NCBI GenBank assembly: GCA_964017045.1
Contig: OZ024794.1
Span: forward strand, 6,732,329 to 6,796,328
Length of the DNA stretch: 64,000 nucleotides
From: Omphiscola glabra
Lineage: Eukaryota > Mollusca > Gastropoda > Lymnaeidae
Reading direction: 5' to 3'
Under the pieces are notes generated by a model, which saw only the letters and a list, made by a program, of their open reading frames with translations, was not told the origin of the DNA and did not search any database. This document shows, one piece after another, positions 10,911-23,000 of this stretch; position 1 is the first letter of the stretch; every line of letters begins with the position of its first letter. The position numbers and the translations under genes were made by a program.

Positions 10911-11216
10911 TCACTTCGTTGATTGAAATTGAAAGCAATGTTTGTAGAGGTTTTACTCCTTGCACTATTTTCATTATGAGCCGAAATTTTTTCGTTTAGA
11001 CCAAACTAATTAAGCAAAGTAAATATTGCAGCCTACTGGCGCTAAAGAGTAGATCAAATATCGCCTGGTAGTACTACAGGTTGTAGATGTTACAACAGTA
11101 GATCACAAATTGTTTCCTATAAGACCAACCTCTTGGCTCTGTACTGTTAACATTATCTACCACAACGACTGCCACCCCCAACACCTCAACTGTTGTCAGG
11201 GGCGCCTCACGCTTAC

Positions 11217-11241
11217 GTCGGACAGTTAGGGTGCAGTGGTT
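11217..11241 (-). CDS. Candidate 25-bp microexon (Ig-type locus B)
   Basis: The minus strand has acceptor 'ggtattttcag' and then 25 bases coding NHCTLTVR plus one base, directly followed by a strong donor GTAAGC. It begins in phase 0, matching the end of the exon at 23673. It ends in phase 1, matching the start of the terminal exon at 10231. The joined peptide DCGVQ-NHCTLTVRH resembles an Ig F/G strand. The splice signals are good but an exon this small can arise by chance. Confidence 0.35.
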
Positions 11242-11577
11242 CTGAAAATACCAAATAAGGGTCACTAATCATTACATTATCTGAATTAATTATATTACAT
11301 CAATAAATACTTATTCCAACTGCATTAAAAATTAGCTCAATATTCATAAAAATAAGCATTTGATCTTTACAAGAGACGTATGCCTCAAAAACCAAACTCT
11401 TGTGCACTTTGAATAAACTAAAAAAGTTTACAATTGTAACCCTTATCCGGCTACGTAGGTACAATTGCAATGTATGCCTATTTAAATTGAAATAACTTTT
11501 TCGAGAAGATCTATGTACCGGAAAATCCCGACATTTCAACATTTTTTAAATTTGATAAATGAAGATGAAATTTTATT

Positions 11578-11870
11578 TTTCATCAAAGGGGGTCGATATA
11601 GGGGGGGGGGTCAAGATATGGGGTTAATATATGTGTCAAGATAACCCCATAACTTGACTACCCTATCACGATCCCCTATCATGACCCCTATCTTGACCCC
11701 TAACGTGACCCCCTTATCGCATACCAAAACTTGACCCCTTATTTTGACACCTTATCTCGACCCCCTATCTTGACCCCTAACGTGACCCCCTATTTTAACC
11801 CCCTATCTTGACCCACTATCTCGAAGAACCCCCCCCCCCCCCGCTATCTTGACCCCCTATATTGTCCGGT
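11578..11870. repeat. Degenerate 13-14-bp 'ccctatcttgacc' repeat
   Basis: Poorly conserved units of 'cccctatcttga' with long C/G runs at 11600 and 11828. The first part (to about 11640) is in inverted orientation (gggtcaagatat) to the rest, so the array could fold back. Confidence 0.75.
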
Positions 11871-11879
11871 ACAGTATTT

Positions 11880-12450
11880 ACTGATTCAGACACAGTTACG
11901 TACCCGAGACAGTTACCACAAGATACTTACATTAAGACATATTCTTAACCAAAGACAGCTACTTACCCTGAGACAGCTAATTAACCCGATACAGCTAATT
12001 ACCACAAGTAAGCTATCTACCCGAAACAGCTACTTACCCCGAGACAGCCACTTACCCTGAGACAGCTACCTACCCCAAAACAGCTACTTCCCCTGAGACA
12101 GCTACCTACCCCAAAACTGATACTTACCCTGAGACAGCTACTTACCCCGAGACAGCAACTTACTCTGAGACAGCTAATTACTCCAAGACAGCTACTTATC
12201 CCGAGACAGCTACTTACCCCGAGACAGCAACTTACTCTGAGACAGCTAATTACTCCAAGACAGCTACTTATCCCGAGACAGCTACTTACCCAGAGACAGC
12301 AACTTACTCTGAACAGCTAATTACTCCAAGACAGCTACTTATTCCGAGACAGCTACTTACCCCGAGACAGCAACTTACTCTGAGGCAGCTAACTACTCCA
12401 AGACAGCTACTTATACCGAGACAGCTACTTACCCCGAGACAGCTAAGGTC
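11880..12450. repeat. 18-bp minisatellite
   Basis: About 30 units of 'gagacagctacttacccc' with block-wise variants (cttactct, aattactcc, cttatccc). A four-unit super-repeat recurs near 12145, 12215, 12280 and 12350. Apparent reading frames through it are broken by a 2-bp deletion at about 12311. Confidence 0.92.
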
Positions 12451-12751
12451 ACTGTCATAACACAGAAAGGCCTGACATTGAAAGTACACGGTGTTGGATT
12501 GGTCGAATTTAAAAGCACTGAAGAGGCTGGTCATAGCAACCGTCCCAGTAGGAGACTGACCAATGAACGGGGTCACAAGGGTTGGGCTAGTCGAGCACCT
12601 GTAACAGAGCACTGGTCGTAAGACATTATTTGAACTACCTATTCACATGAAAAATACTTTATAATGTACATGATCGCATAATCTGAGGCAATTTAAAATG
12701 TAAAAATAGCTGTACTTAGAAACTACAGGATGTGCTAAAAGTAACAGTACT

Positions 12752-13265
12752 GAAACTGCCGCCAAAAGTAGAAATACTGACACCCCCGCCAAAAGTAGCA
12801 GAACTGAAACTCCCGCCAAAAGTAACAGTACTGACACTCCCGCCATAAGTAACAGTACTGACACTCCCGCCAAAAGTAACAGTACTGACACTCCCGCCAA
12901 AAGTAACAGTACTGACACTCCCGCCAAAAGTAACAGTACTGACACTCCCGCCAAAAGTAACAGTACTGACACTCCCGCCAAAAGTAACAGTACTGACACT
13001 TCCGCCAAAAGTAACAGTACTGACACTCCCACCATAAGTAAGAGTACTGACACTCCCGCCAAAAGTAACAGTACTGACACTCCCGCCATAAGTAACAGTA
13101 CTGACACTCCCGCCAAAAGTAACAGTACTGACACTTCCGCCAAAAGTAACAGTACTGACACTCCCGCCAAAAGTAACAGTACTGACACTCCCGCCATAAG
13201 CAACAGTACTGACACTCCCGCCATAAGTAAGAGTACTGAAACTCCCACCATATATAACAGTACTG
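12752..13265. repeat. 27-bp minisatellite, about 19 copies
   Basis: The unit contains 'cgccaaaagtaacagtactg' and 'acactcc'. The period is 9 codons, so two minus-strand frames stay open for about 200 codons and give artificial repeated peptides (GGSVSTVTF and AGVSVLLLL). These are not supported as genes. Confidence 0.95.
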
Positions 13266-14479
13266 TAACTCTTACTCAAGCATAACTCAAGCCGCCGCAT
13301 GATCTCCGTCATTGTTGTGAAGTTGCTGTTGAAAATGGGTTCCTCAACGGTTGAAAAATATTTCTAGTTGACCATAATAATTGCTCGTGCGTAAGTGATT
13401 AAGGGATTTGAAGCGGATCGTCTTTTAAAAAACAAAAGCTCAGAGTACAATCCCTAGGGACAATAAATAGCACAGCCCAAAGTAACACAGTTGTGCTGTC
13501 GATGTTATGGAAGTTTTCTGTGGGAACGCGGAAGAGGAAGTTTAGTCGAAGAGTAAGTTTATTTATAATCCGAATCCCGGCCATGTTCAACAGAAGGTTC
13601 TGTGTTCATCTCTATGAAGTCTACGGGGAACAACCTTCCAAATCAGCCATGCGTCTGTTCACCTATTGTTTCAGGGACAAAGGAGCATTTTCGTTAATGG
13701 ATACATATTGGATAACGCTTGGCAGGGCTGACATGCGAACCAGGGGTTAAGTGTATTGTGGATATGGTGTAAGAGGAGCAAGATTTTATAAGAATCAGTG
13801 GTTCTCCAACGAAAGTCACATTCACTTACTGGTCTGATAGACTTTCTCTTCCGGTTATTATTATTGTTGTTTAATCTCTTTCCGAATTGTTCTTCCACCT
13901 TTCTTCAAACACGGTCACCCATTACATTCACAAACTTATGAGCGAAAATATTGTTCAAATAAGAAATTATTTTGGTACATTCAGAGACCAATCTCCACCA
14001 AATGCCCAACATATAATCCTGTCACGTCTGTGATCACGTGGCGACTGGACTATGCGCTGTTTAACATGCGGGAGCTTCAGTACTGTTAGTTTTGGTGCAT
14101 GTTGTGTATAGGGCCATTATGAGCCATGGACAAACCAAGTGTTTCTCCATACTTCATGCAAAAAGTGCTTTTGAAAAAATTTAAGTTGAAGAAATTTCCC
14201 CTTGCGTACTATTTATTGGGTCTGATCAATTTCATGCTGAAATATGTAGCGCTTTTACTTTAAATAGTTCATGTCTTATCCAGAGTACAAAAAGTTGTAT
14301 TATCATAAATATACAATACAAATTTACGTGGCAAATTTACGTACATTTATTCCAAGGAGCTGTTTATAACGTTGAAACTTGGAATTAAATAGCTTTATAA
14401 GACATTAGAAATATGGAGACAACAGATATCAATTGAGCAGAAGACGACTAGATTATCTGCAGTCTCAGAAAATACGTGG
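13266..14479. other. No recognisable gene
   Basis: Mixed unique sequence. An 85-codon plus-strand frame at 13493-13750 is the only notable one; it matches no family I know and lacks splice or domain support. Confidence 0.3.
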
Positions 14480-15178
14480 GAAGTAATGGCAGACAAATAA
14501 GGGCAGACAAGTAAAGTAAGACAACTGAAGGCAGACAAATGAAGGCAGATAAATGAAGGCAGACAAATAAAGGCAGACAAATAAAGGCAGAAAAATAAAG
14601 GCAGACAAATAATGGCAGACAAAAAAGGCAGACAAATAACGGCAGACAAAAAAGGAAGACAAATAAAGGCAGACAAGTAACGGCAGAAAAATAACGGCAG
14701 ACAAATAACGGCAGACAAAAAAAGGCAGACAAATAAAGGCAGACAAATAACGGCAGACAAAAAAAGGCAAGCAAATAGTCAGACAAGTCAAGGCAGACAA
14801 ATAACGGCAGACAAAAAAAGGCAAGCAAATAGGCAGACAAGTCAAGGCAGACAAATAACGGCAGACAAAAAAGGGCAAGCAAATAGGCAGACAAGTCAAG
14901 GCAAGCAAATAGGCAGACAAGTCAAGGCAAGCAAATAAGCAGACAAGTCAAGGCAGACAAGTCAAGTCAGACAAGTCAAGGCAGACAAGTCAAGGCAAGC
15001 AAATAGGCAGACAAGTCAAGGCAGACAAGTCAAGGCAGACAAGTCAAGGCAGACAAGTCAAGGCAGACACGTCAAGGCAGACAAGTCAAGGCAGACACGT
15101 CAAGGCAGACAAGTCAAGGCAGACAAGGCAAGGCAGACAAGTCAAGGCAGACAGGTCAAGGCAGACAAGTCAAGGCCT
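14480..15178. repeat. 14-bp minisatellite (cagacaa family)
   Basis: The left half is mostly 'aggcagacaaataa' with 'acggcagacaaaaa' variants. The right half is 'aggcagacaagtca' and is nearly homogeneous. The minus-strand frames rich in 'CLPLFVC' are translations of the repeat and not genes. Confidence 0.95.
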
Positions 15179-15574
15179 TCGTAATGAACAGCCTCCCCTA
15201 AGACTGAACGGAATAGCCTCTTTTTATTGGCAGTAAAATATAAAAAATCATGGACTTGCCCTTTTGAATTGAGCACCTGAATGACAGGAAGTAGGCCTGG
15301 GCCAGGGCTGGCAGTACAAGAAGTGATCCTCAAACCGACAGCAGCTGAGACAAAAAATATGTATAAGATGTTTACAAGTATATTACAATAGTAGCGAGAT
15401 TCCATGAATGGCGACCCTAACAATAACACCAGGTGGCGTTGCTTTCCACCGGAAATTTGTTTTATGAGGCTTGCAGAGCTAAAACTAAATTTAACATTTG
15501 CTGTGTAACTAATCATAATTGTATTTTTGTCTTCATCTTGAACAGGTCAAGAGGATAAGTTGTGTAGTATATCA

Positions 15575-15790
15575 AATGTAGCTGGTACATACAAACACAT
15601 TGACAGATGTAGCTGGTGCATACAGACACATTGACAGATGTAGATGGTCAATACTAACACATTTACAGATGTAGCTGGTCAATACTAACACATTGACAGA
15701 TGTAGCTGTCACTTAAAAACACATTGTCAGATGTAGCAGGTATATACAATGACATTGACAAATGTAGCTTGTTGTTATAAACACATTACG
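15575..15790. repeat. 31-bp minisatellite, about 7 copies
   Basis: The unit contains 'acacattgacagatgtagct' and 'ggtacatacaa', with variation mainly in the second part. Confidence 0.88.
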
Positions 15791-15965
15791 TACGACTATC
15801 AAGAAGTTGTGCCACAAGGCGGATCTGATCACCAACAACAAGGGAGGTTAACCCGGCCGTTCCAGCACCTGACACCACGGAAAGAGATGCAGTAGTCGTC
15901 CTTTGAGGTGGAGATTGAGTTGGGGGATAACTGGGGAGTGCAAGTCAAGGTCAGTTCCATTTTCA

Positions 15966-16529
15966 TAAATTCAATGAAAAGTCAAAAGGTCTAATCACAA
16001 TTTCATTTCCAACAAATCTCAATTTTAGTTCCAACCAATCACAGTTTCAGTTCCAACAAAACAGAAGTTCAAAAAAAAATAAAAAAATTAATATATGAAA
16101 TGAAAGTAGTTGCTTGTTGTAGTTGTATGTGTCATTATATGGTTTGCCAATTGTATCAGAATTAAGATTTTGCTCGCTAAATGAACAATACGTAACAATT
16201 GAATGAAACCCAGCATACAAAGAAAAACGATACCAAAACTAGTGATATTAACAATGTTCAATTTAATTATACGATTGAATGCATTGAAAAAATAAATAAA
16301 ATATAATAAAATTTAAAAAAAAAAACTATATTAACTTTATAGCAACGGGATAAAGTATATTCCTCGAAAGAACCAAATATTGATGTACACACACGCACAA
16401 AGAGTAAGACCTTGTAAGGCTCCAATAAGTATTCTAAGTCACGTAATGTGTCTCATGTCTCGGAAATCCAACAAAAATCTCTCCCGGCTGGGAAAGCTGC
16501 CGGTTTGTTTATAGGGAGGGAGTCAGAAC
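15966..16529. other. AT-rich non-coding sequence
   Basis: No gene or RNA is seen. Short degenerate repeats of 'caatttcagttccaac' occur at 16000-16060. Confidence 0.3.
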
Positions 16530-17410
16530 TCCATTCGCCACTATCTCGCATTTAGCGCAACAAAAACCCTAGTCTATGCTCTTGTTCTCTCTTGTCTTGA
16601 CTACTGTAACTCTCTTCTGTCATGTTCACCAAAACACTTCTTAGAAAAACTACAAAAGGCTCAAAACTCAGCTGCTAGGCTAGTTCTAAAGGCAAAAAAA
16701 CATGATCACGTCACACCACTACTTCATTCACTTCATTGGCTCCCTGTACAAGCACGGATTGATTTAAAACTCTCTGTTCTCTGCCACAACTTTTCCTCGA
16801 ATTCCTGCCCTTCCTATCTAAACGAACTTCTTTCTGTCTATTCACCCCTTCGGCAGCTTTGCTCCTCCGCAGACGCGCGTATTCTTCCTGTCCCCAAACT
16901 CGCACAAAAACATACGGTGAAGATCTTTCTCTTTCTGTGCCCTCAAACAATGGAATTCTCTTCCACTACACATCCGCAATATACCAACCATCACAGCCTT
17001 CAAAACTGCACTCAAAACACATCTCTTTAAACTCTACTATCCTGACTGATCCCCCGTCTGACCGATAGACGATACTGCTGGGTGCCGTCCATGGCTTGAC
17101 ATTTAAAAAAGTTATGGAGTGGTTGAGTTAATACACATTTGTTTTGTTTTATTTAATTAATGTATGTTAATTTTTAATTTTTAAGTTCATGTTTGTTTAA
17201 ATTGTATGTACAGCGGGGTGAGCCCAGCCCTATGTTGTGGTACATTGTATGTACAGCGTAGTGAGCCCAGCCCTAGGTTGTGGTACATTGTATGTACAGC
17301 GTGGTGAGCCCAGTCCTAGGTTGTGGTACATTGTATTTACAGCGTGGTGAGCCCAGCCCTAGGTTGGGGTACCACGCTATAAAAAACGTTTTAAAATAAT
17401 AATAATAACT
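16530..17410 (+). mobile_element. 5'-truncated CR1/L2-like LINE 3' end
   Basis: The plus strand encodes the C-terminal domain found after the RT of CR1/L2-type elements: KTLVYALVLSCLDYCNSLL, then QKAQNSAARLV, LHSLHWLPVQARIDLKLSVL and, after a one-base frame change near 16940, WNSLPLHIRNIPTITAFKTA ending at a TGA near 17049. The 3' untranslated part contains a 43-bp minisatellite (17200-17372) and ends in 'gctataaaaaacg' plus an (aat)n tail. The RT palm is missing and the copy is dead. Confidence 0.82.
17200..17372 (+). repeat. 43-bp repeat within LINE 3' UTR, 4 copies
   Basis: The unit contains 'gtacagcgtggtgagcccag' and 'ccctaggttgtggtacat'. The same unit occurs in inverse orientation at 18428-18606. 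Confidence 0.92.
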
Positions 17411-17535
17411 CTAAAGAACAGCATTTTAGAAACTGCATCACCCGACCGCATTCTCCACAACAAACTAGATGGAAAACAACCTTTTCCCAGTTAAGTGAGG
17501 GATGGGTAACAGTCGACGATACACTTTTACTCGGT
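17405..17535 (-). repeat. dispersed element (copy 2)
   Basis: The reverse complement of this segment resembles 2068-2185. On the minus strand it ends in an (att)n stretch, suggesting a retroposon tail and a SINE-like origin. It abuts the (aat)n tail of the LINE fragment. Confidence 0.5.
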
Positions 17536-17615
17536 GACGTCATTAACAAAAGAAAAATGGGGAGGTAAGTGGTGGACGCTTCAGAACCGTTTTGATTTTT
17601 TTTTTCAAACATTGG

Positions 17616-17735
17616 TAAACATACAGACCGTAACATAGGTAAACATACAGACCGTAACATAGGTAAACATACAGACCGTAAAATAGGTAAACAAACAAGT
17701 CGTGACAAAGGTAAACATACAGACCGTAACATAGG
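17616..17735. repeat. 24-bp minisatellite, 5 copies
   Basis: Tandem 'gtaaacatacagaccgtaac' plus 'atag'. Confidence 0.9.
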
Positions 17736-18150
17736 ACTTACTTTGATGCTGTAACAACAAGACTTTGGATGGGGAGGTCGTAACATAGGACTTACTTTGA
17801 TGCTGTAACAACGAGACTATGGATGGTCATGACTGGGGAGGTCGTAACATAGGACTTACTTTGATGCTGTAACAACGAGACTATGGATGGTCATGACTGG
17901 GGAGGTCGTAACATAGGACTTACTTTGATGCTGTAACAACGAGACTATGGATGGTCATGACTGGGGAGGTCGTAACATAGGACTTACTTTGATGCTGTAA
18001 CAACGAGACTATGGATGGTCATGACTGGGGAGGTCGTAACATAGGACTTACTTTGATGCTGTAACAACGAGACTATGGATGGTCATGACTGGGGAGGTCG
18101 TAACACAGGACTTACTTTGATGCTGTAACAACGAGACTTTGGATGGTGAT
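17722..18150. repeat. 64-bp minisatellite, about 6.5 copies
   Basis: Nearly identical 64-bp units with core 'gacttactttgatgctgtaa'. Read on the minus strand, each unit carries 'ctcgttgttacag' (acceptor-like) and, 7 bp later, 'gtaagt' (consensus donor), so the array iterates a tiny potential exon. The last unit diverges. Confidence 0.93.
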
Positions 18151-18427
18151 GACGCTGGAGGTCGTGAAATTACAGGTCATCAAGAAAGCTTCATCAAATC
18201 GAGTGAGTACAGATGTGTACTGTTGGATGTATATGACAACACTGTACACTCCTGGCGCTGTGTTCTGGAGAATAGATTAATCTTTCTTATCTTTTTCTGT
18301 AGAGTCGCACAACCTCATGAATTCAAAACATATCCCGCACTACCCCTCCCCCAATTCGACAGATAATAGTATTGCTTTAAAATAAATCACATTAAAATAA
18401 TAATAATAATTATTATTAGAAGTTTTC

Positions 18428-18606
18428 TATAGCTTGGTACCCTTGCCTAGGGCTGGGCTCACTACGCTGTACATACAATGTACCCTAGCCTAGGGCTGGG
18501 CTCACCACGCTGTACATACAATGTACCACAACCTAGGGCTGGGCTCACCACGCTGTACATACAATGTACCACAACCTAGGGCTGGGCTCACCACGCTGTG
18601 CATACA
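18428..18606 (-). repeat. Inverted copy of the LINE 3'-UTR 43-bp repeat
   Basis: Four units in reverse orientation to those at 17200-17372, preceded at 18405-18428 by an inverted 'aataat' tail. This marks the 3' end of a second, severely truncated LINE of the same family on the minus strand. Confidence 0.8.
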
Positions 18607-18609
18607 AAT

Positions 18610-19184
18610 TAATTTTTGATAGTTTTCCTTCTTTTCATTAACTTGCCAAAAAAAAATTCTCCAGTGCAAATAATGCCATAACACAGTTCACCACAAAATC
18701 ATCTGCTGCTGGTAAGAAACATGCAAATAAACCTGATCCCTCCCACCCCGGGTCCTTCCGCATTCCTTGACACTGCGCCTGGACCCTGCGGGTACCCCTG
18801 GTTACGAACCACCGATATAATACTCTGGTGCTCCCCATGTTTGTCAGGGCTGTGTTAAAGATAATGTCTTTATTAGTGACCATATGAGCACTAGTGATTC
18901 AGTTCAGCTGACCAAAAGAAGGCGACACATGAAATTGAAAAGTTTTATTCACATCTAAAATATATTGTTTTTTCTCCAAAATTGAAAATAGATCCTCGCA
19001 GCTACGTTTTTGTGTTGCTCCAATTTAATTCTCTGTTCCACGACATACATGTTGAGGTACACCTAAAAAAGCAAACACAATCTTATAGGCTCCTCTCAAA
19101 AAGCTCAAGTCCTATGAGACGATGTTGAATGAAGACTTCATATCATCGTGAGGTATCCAGACCTGGTTTGTTGGACATCAGGTG
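18610..19184. other. No recognisable gene
   Basis: Unique non-coding sequence. Short open frames here show no domain or splice support. Confidence 0.3.
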
Positions 19185-19285
19185 TCTGGAATACAGTGGG
19201 CCAAGTGTCATGTATACAGTGGGCCAAGTGTCTGGTATACAGTGGGCCAAGTGTCTGGTATGCAGTGGGCCAAGTGTCCTACAGC
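19185..19285. repeat. 23-bp minisatellite (cluster 1)
   Basis: The unit contains 'tatacagtgggccaagtgtc'. The same unit reappears at 19818-19915, so the two clusters bracket a Penelope-like fragment. Confidence 0.9.
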
Positions 19286-19459
19286 GACTAGGACCTCGTT
19301 GCTTTGGTCCAAAATGGGAGGGTTTGGTTCGGAACAAGAAGTTCACGTAAATTCCTATAGCATCTCACCGTTACGAGATTGGGAGTGGGGTCAGAATATG
19401 CTGTATGCATCAGGGTCAGACAGAGGAGTATCCCGAGTTTTCTTTAAAGTTTGTTTAGC

Positions 19460-19815
19460 ATTAAGATTATGAGGCTGATACGTGAGGATAAGTTTAGTTC
19501 TCTCCTCATTGTTACAGAGCGTGGTTTAATATCTCAGTACGGGTAAATGTTTTACGGGTGATTGTTTTAAGGGTGATTGTTTTATCCGCTGTAAAACCAA
19601 TGAAAATAATGTTTCCGGATAATTCCTACCACGGAAAATAATGGATCATCTCATGGACTTTGTTACAAAAGTTCTCGTCATACTGACAAAGTCAAAGCAA
19701 ACGAAGAGGTTGTGAGAAGGGAATAGAGTCCCCGCACGATTTAGGTGAAGAATTGTTTAGTAAGTAGCTGTGGCTGTCGTAAGTTAGTAATTGGCAGAGG
19801 TGGATAAACCTGCCT
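19460..19815 (-). mobile_element. Penelope-like element RT fragment
   Basis: Two minus-strand pieces match the C-terminal part of the Penelope RT at 52244-52879. One, at 19690-19800, reads DSHSYLLNNSSPKSCGDSIP and continues FSQPLRL. The other, at 19460-19530, reads RTKLILTYQ. The order is correct for one decayed element with loss in between. There is no catalytic core. Confidence 0.7.
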
Positions 19816-19817
19816 GA

Positions 19818-19915
19818 CATACATTGGGTCAAGTATCTGGTATACAGTGGGCCAAGTATCCGGCATACAGTGGGCCAAGTATCTGGCATACAGTGGGCCA
19901 AGTATCTGGACTAAG
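19818..19915. repeat. 23-bp minisatellite (cluster 2)
   Basis: Same unit as 19185-19285, with variant 'ccaagtatctggcatacagt'. Confidence 0.9.
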
Positions 19916-20003
19916 TGTTTGATTGACAGTCCGTCTAGACAGAGGGCCTGGTGTTTGATGCACTAAACGGATTTGAAAAACAAACGATTGTTTCTTAATT
20001 AAG

Positions 20004-23000
20004 GGAAATGGGAGACTCTATTGTATTAGACCCTTGGGAGGCTCTATTGTATTAGACCCGTGGGAGACTCTATTGTATTAGACCCTTGGGAGACTATTGT
20101 ATTAGACCCTTGTGAGGCTCTATTGTATTAGGCCATTGGGAGGCTCTATTGTACTAGACCCTTGGGAGGCTCTATTGTATTAGACCCTTGGGAGGCTCTA
20201 TTTTATTAGACCCGTGGGAGGCTCTATTGTATTAGACACTTGGGAGGCTCTATTGTATTAGACCCGTGGGAGGCTCTATTGTATTAGACCCTTGGGAGAC
20301 TCTATTGTATTAGACCCGTGGGAGACTGTTGTATTAGACCCTTGGGAGACTCTATTGTATTAGACCCGTGGGAGACTCTATTATATTAGGCTCATGGGAG
20401 GCTCTATTGTATTAGACCCTTGGGAGACTATTGTATTAGACTCTTGGGAGACTATTGTATTAGACCCGTGGGAGACTCTATTGTATTAGACCCATGGGAG
20501 ACTCTATTGTACTAGACCCTTGGGAGGCTCTATTGTATTAGACCCTTGGGAGACTCTATTGTATTAGACCCATGGGAGACTCTGTTGTACTAAACCCTTG
20601 GGAGGCTCTATTGTATTAGACCTGTGGGAGCCTCTATTGTATTAGACCCTTGGGAGGCTCTATTGTATTAGACACATGGGAGACTCTGTTGTACTAAACC
20701 CTTGGGAGGCTCAATTGTATTAGACCGGTGGGAGCCTCTATTGAATTAGATCCTTGGGAGACTATTGTATTAGACCCTTGGGAGACTCTATTGTATTAGA
20801 CCCTAGAGAGTATGTATTGTATTAGACCCTTGGTAGACTTTATTGCATTAGACCCTTGGGAGGCTCTATTGTATTAGACAAGTGGGAGACTCTATTAAAT
20901 TAGGCTCATGGGAGGCTCTATTGTATTAGACCCGTGGGAGACTCTATTGTATTAGATCTTTGGGAGACTATTGTATTAGACGCGTGGGAGACTCTATTGT
21001 ATTAGATCCTTGGTAGACTCTATTGTATTAGACCCATGGGAGACTCTATTGTATTAGTCCCTTGGGAGGATGTATTGTATTAGACCATATGAGACTCTAT
21101 TGTATTAGACCCGTGGGAGACTCTATTATATTAGGCTCATGGGAGGCTCTATTGTATTAGACCCTTGGGAGACTATTGTATTAGCCTCATGGGAGACTAT
21201 TGTATTAGACCCGTGGAAGACTCTATTGTATTAGACCCATGGGAGACTCTATTGTATTAGACCCTTGGGAGGCTCTATTGTATTAGACCCTTGGGAGACT
21301 CTATTGTATTAGACCCATGGGAGACTCTGTTGTACTAAACCCTTGGGAGGCTCTATTGTATTAGACCTGTGGGAGCCTCTATTGTATTAGACCCTTGTGA
21401 GGCTCTATTGTATTAGACACATGGGAGACTGTTGTACTTAACACTTGGGAGGCTCTATTGTATTAGACCGGTGGGAGCCTCTATTGTATTAGACCCTTGG
21501 GAGACTATTGTATTAGACACGTGGGAGACTCTATTGTATTAGACCCTTGGGAGACTCTATTGTATTAGACCCTAGGGAGGATGTATTGTATTAGACCCTT
21601 GGGAGACTTTATTGCATTAGACCCTTGGGAGGCTCTATTGTATTAGACAAGTGGGAGACTCTATTATATTAGGCTCATGGGAGGCTCTATTGTATTAGAC
21701 CCATGGGAGACTCTATTGTATTAGACCCTTGGGAGACTATTGTATTAGACGCGTGGGAGACTCTATTGTATTAGACCCATGGGAGACTCTATTGTATTAG
21801 ACCCTTGGGAGACTCTATTGTATTAGACCCTTGGGAGACTCTATTGTATTAGACCCTTGGGAGGCTCTATTGTTTTAGACCCTTTGGAGGCTCTATTGTA
21901 TTAGACCCGTGGGAGCCTCTATTGTTTTAGACCCTTGGGAGACTCTATTGTATTATACCAATGGGAGACTCTATTATATTAGGCTCATGGGAGGCTCTAT
22001 TGTATTAGACCCATGGGAGACTATTGTATTAGACTCTTGGGAGACTATTGTATTAGACCCATGGGAGACTCTATTGTATTAGACCCTTGGGAGGCTCTAT
22101 TGTATTAGATCCTTGGGAGACTCTATTGTATTAGACCCATGGGAGACTCTATTGTATTAGACCCTTGGGAGGATGTATTGTATTAGACCCTTGGGAGACT
22201 TTATTGTATTAGACCCTTGGGAGACTCTATTGTATTAGACCCGTGGGAGTCTCTATTTTATATTAGGCTCATGGGAGGCTCTATTGTATTAGACCCGTGG
22301 GAGACTCTATTCTATTAGACCCTTGGAAGGCTCTATTGTATTAGACCCATGGGAGACTGTTGTACTAAACCCTTGGGAGGCTCTATTGTATTAGACCCGT
22401 GGGAGCCTCTATTGTATTAGACCCTTGGGAGACTCTATTGTATTAGTCCCTTGGGAGGATGTATTGTATTAGACCCTTGGGAGACTTTATTGTATTAGAC
22501 CCTTGGGAGGCTCTATTGTATTAGACAAGTGGGAGACTCTATTATATTAGCCTCATGGGAGGCTCTATTGTATTAGACCCGTGGGAGACTATTGTATTAG
22601 ACCCTTGGGAGACTATTGTATTAGACGCGTGGGAGACTCTATTGTATTAGACCCATGGTAGACTCTATTGTATTAGACCCATGGGAGACTCTGTTGTACT
22701 AAACCCCTGGGAGGTTCTATTGTATTAGACCCGTGGGAGCCTCTATTGTAATAGACCCTTGGGAGACTCTATAGTATTATACCCGTGGGAGACTATTGTA
22801 TTACACCCTTGGGAGACTCTATTGTATTAGACGCGTAGGAGACTCTATTATATTATGCTCATGGGAGGCTCTATTGTATTAGATTCGTGGGAGACTATTG
22901 TATCAGTCTCTTGTGAGACAATTGTATTAGACCCGTGCGAGACTCTATTGTATTAGACCCATGGGAGACTCTATTGTATTAGACCCTTGGGAGGCTCTAT

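Noticed and set aside
12420..12618. Plus-strand readthrough out of the 18-bp array (ETAKVTVITQKGLTLKV and on)
   Set aside because: Looks coding for about 60 codons but has no start, the array frame is broken by a 2-bp deletion, and the minus strand is open too.
12643..13312. Two approximately 200-codon minus-strand frames made of GGSVSTVTF or AGVSVLLLL repeats
   Set aside because: They arise because the 27-bp minisatellite period is divisible by three. Two frames are open at once and the peptide is just the unit repeated.
14395..14920. Minus-strand frames of up to 151 codons rich in Cys, Leu and Pro
   Set aside because: Translations of the 14-bp cagacaa array; three overlapping frames are open over the same bases.
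15885..15965. Possible fourth Ig-like exon on the minus strand (ELTLTCTPQLSPNSISTSK)
   Set aside because: The B-strand-like start is tempting, but neither donor candidate gives a phase that fits the neighbouring exons and the acceptor is unclear; kept out of the feature list.
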